A stretch of DNA of 64,000 nt. It comes from Fen-1258 sp964449775. GTDB taxonomy: Bacteria > Bacteroidota > Ignavibacteria > Ignavibacteriales > Melioribacteraceae. This document shows positions 63,151 through 64,000 of the stretch, piece after piece. Position 1 is the stretch's first letter; each line of letters opens with the position of its first letter. A program made the translations under genes and the position numbers. A model generated the notes under the pieces. That model was not told where the DNA came from. It saw only the letters and a program-made list of their open reading frames with translations, and searched no databases. Where the stretch lies: positions 15,217 through 79,216 of the forward strand of contig CAYVBQ010000016.1 of assembly GCA_964449775.1 (NCBI GenBank), in the 5' to 3' direction.

Positions 63151-63417
63151 AATTTTAGAATGAAATTTTGGGATAATGTTTTTCTAAATATTTCTTCACT
63201 GTTAAAATATCGTTTTTACTTGTTAAATCCGGTAATGTGCTTTAAATCATAATATTAAAAAAATTGTTGACATTTCAGACCTCTAATTCTAATTTCAATT
63301 AGGATTTATTGCGAATAATATTTCATCATTCGTTCTACTTCCTCCAACAGGGCGCAATTTAACATTTTTAGAAAGGAACAGACAAATTTTCATTCATAAA
63401 AACCGAGAGGAGGCTAT
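63151..63417. other. Divergent intergenic region with possible promoter
   Basis: Upstream of both the epimerase (minus) and the PPC-domain protein (plus). TTGACATTTC near 63266 and TAATTTC about 16-20 nt further resemble a promoter for the plus-strand gene but match neither consensus exactly. AGGAGG at 63408-63413 is the ribosome-binding site of the next gene. Confidence 0.3.
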
Positions 63418-64000
63418 ATGAACAAATTTCCTACGAAATCATTTCTATTTCTTCTTTCATTATTTCTTCTGATAATCGTCCGTACTTATTATGCCGAAGT
63501 TGAACCGAACAATACTTATTCTCAAGCAACATCTCTTAGTTTAAATGCTACCGATATTGGAGCCCTCAATGAAGCTACTCAAAGTCTTACAGCTGATAAT
63601 TATGATTGGTGGAAAGTTATTCTTCCTGCCGATGGAAGGCTATATTTTGAAACAAATTCTGATGCAGGTCTTGATATTGACTTAACCATCTATGATAGTA
63701 ATGGTTCAAGTTATTTGAGTTATGGTAATACAAGATCTTCTACAAAAGAAATTGCATTCAATAATAACCTAATGGCAGGAACTTATTATGTTCTTGTTAC
63801 CCGTTATACCGGAACCGGTGCTTATACTATACGATCAGAATTTACTCAAACCTCATTAGCCAACGATACAGAACCAAACGATACTTATTCACAAGGAATA
63901 ACCTTATTACCTAATTCAACTACGACTGGCCATTTAGGCTTTTTCAATGCTGCTAAAACAGATTATTATGATTACTGGAAAGTAGTCCTTCCTGATGATG
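63418..64000 (+). CDS. Secreted protein with PPC (pre-peptidase C-terminal) domains (3' partial)
   Basis: Open from ATG 63418 to the window end (194 codons so far). AGGAGG lies 4 nt before the ATG. A signal peptide (KSFLFLLSLFLLIIVRTYYA) is followed by two copies of the PPC beta-sandwich: VEPNNTYSQATSLSLNATDI with NYDWWKVILPADGRLYFET, then TEPNDTYSQGITLLPNSTTT with YYDYWKVVLPDD. These domains usually occur in secreted proteases or surface proteins as binding modules. The C-terminus, where a T9SS sorting domain might be expected, is outside the window. Confidence 0.8.
   Translation, partial: MNKFPTKSFLFLLSLFLLIIVRTYYAEVEPNNTYSQATSLSLNATDIGALNEATQSLTADNYDWWKVILPADGRLYFETNSDAGLDIDLTIYDSNGSSYLSYGNTRSSTKEIAFNNNLMAGTYYVLVTRYTGTGAYTIRSEFTQTSLANDTEPNDTYSQGITLLPNSTTTGHLGFFNAAKTDYYDYWKVVLPDD

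Noticed and set aside
63155..63245. Protein-like minus-strand frame ending KKYLEKHYPKISF
   Set aside because: About 28 codons, closed upstream by a stop and without a start; too short to assign as a remnant.

Overview
The window is AT-rich and reads as the chromosome of a member of the Ignavibacteria or a close relative in the Bacteroidetes-Chlorobi-Ignavibacteriae group. Evidence for this: a C-terminal type IX secretion sorting domain with the YPNPFNPST signature (1087-2610); a very short Bacteroidetes-type primary sigma factor (3953-4813); a promoter of the Bacteroidetes form TTTG-N19-TAnnTTTG upstream of the his operon; a large C25 (gingipain-family) peptidase; and a prolyl oligopeptidase. 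TGA, TAA and TAG are all used as stops.

Layout. 1-6.4 kb: end of a transglutaminase-like gene, a FecR-domain protein, a T9SS cargo protein, an ECF sigma factor, the primary sigma factor and a secreted alpha/beta hydrolase. 6.4-12 kb: class V aminotransferase, GNAT acetyltransferase, pentapeptide-repeat protein, small membrane protein, lipoprotein, a MITE-like element with 17-bp inverted repeats and a TAAAT duplication, and a mannose-1-phosphate guanylyltransferase-like gene. 12-18.7 kb: a complete, tightly overlapped histidine operon hisGDCBHAFIE on the minus strand, preceded by a histidine-rich leader peptide, an attenuator and a promoter. 18.7-32.5 kb: phosphoesterase, two coupled PEP/pyruvate-binding proteins (one fused to a nucleotidyltransferase), DsrE-like protein, glutamate dehydrogenase, prolyl oligopeptidase, PGPGW protein, aldehyde dehydrogenase and a DEAD-box helicase. 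32.5-39 kb: two tRNA-Ser genes, a transglycosylase, ferritin, ribosomal protein L28, an M28 peptidase, a DUF6600-type protein and a MORN/TonB protein.

39-46.6 kb is a minus-strand defence operon: mod, SIR2, HerA, res. A SIR2-HerA pair sits between the two subunits of a type III restriction-modification system with overlapping or near-touching ORFs. This is the best candidate for a composite, possibly undescribed system. 46.6-48.4 kb is accessory: an unrecognised 230-aa protein, a small ORF, strong hairpins and a decayed 42-nt tandem array that reads as heptads.

48.4-63.2 kb: a C25 peptidase followed by a surface polysaccharide cluster (WecG-type transferase, three GT4-type glycosyltransferases, Wzx flippase, methyltransferase, UDP-sugar dehydrogenase, epimerase). 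Two of these genes are frameshifted, and an M23 peptidase remnant and an integrase N-terminal fragment near tRNA-Met mark decay and past mobility. The window ends inside a secreted PPC-domain protein.
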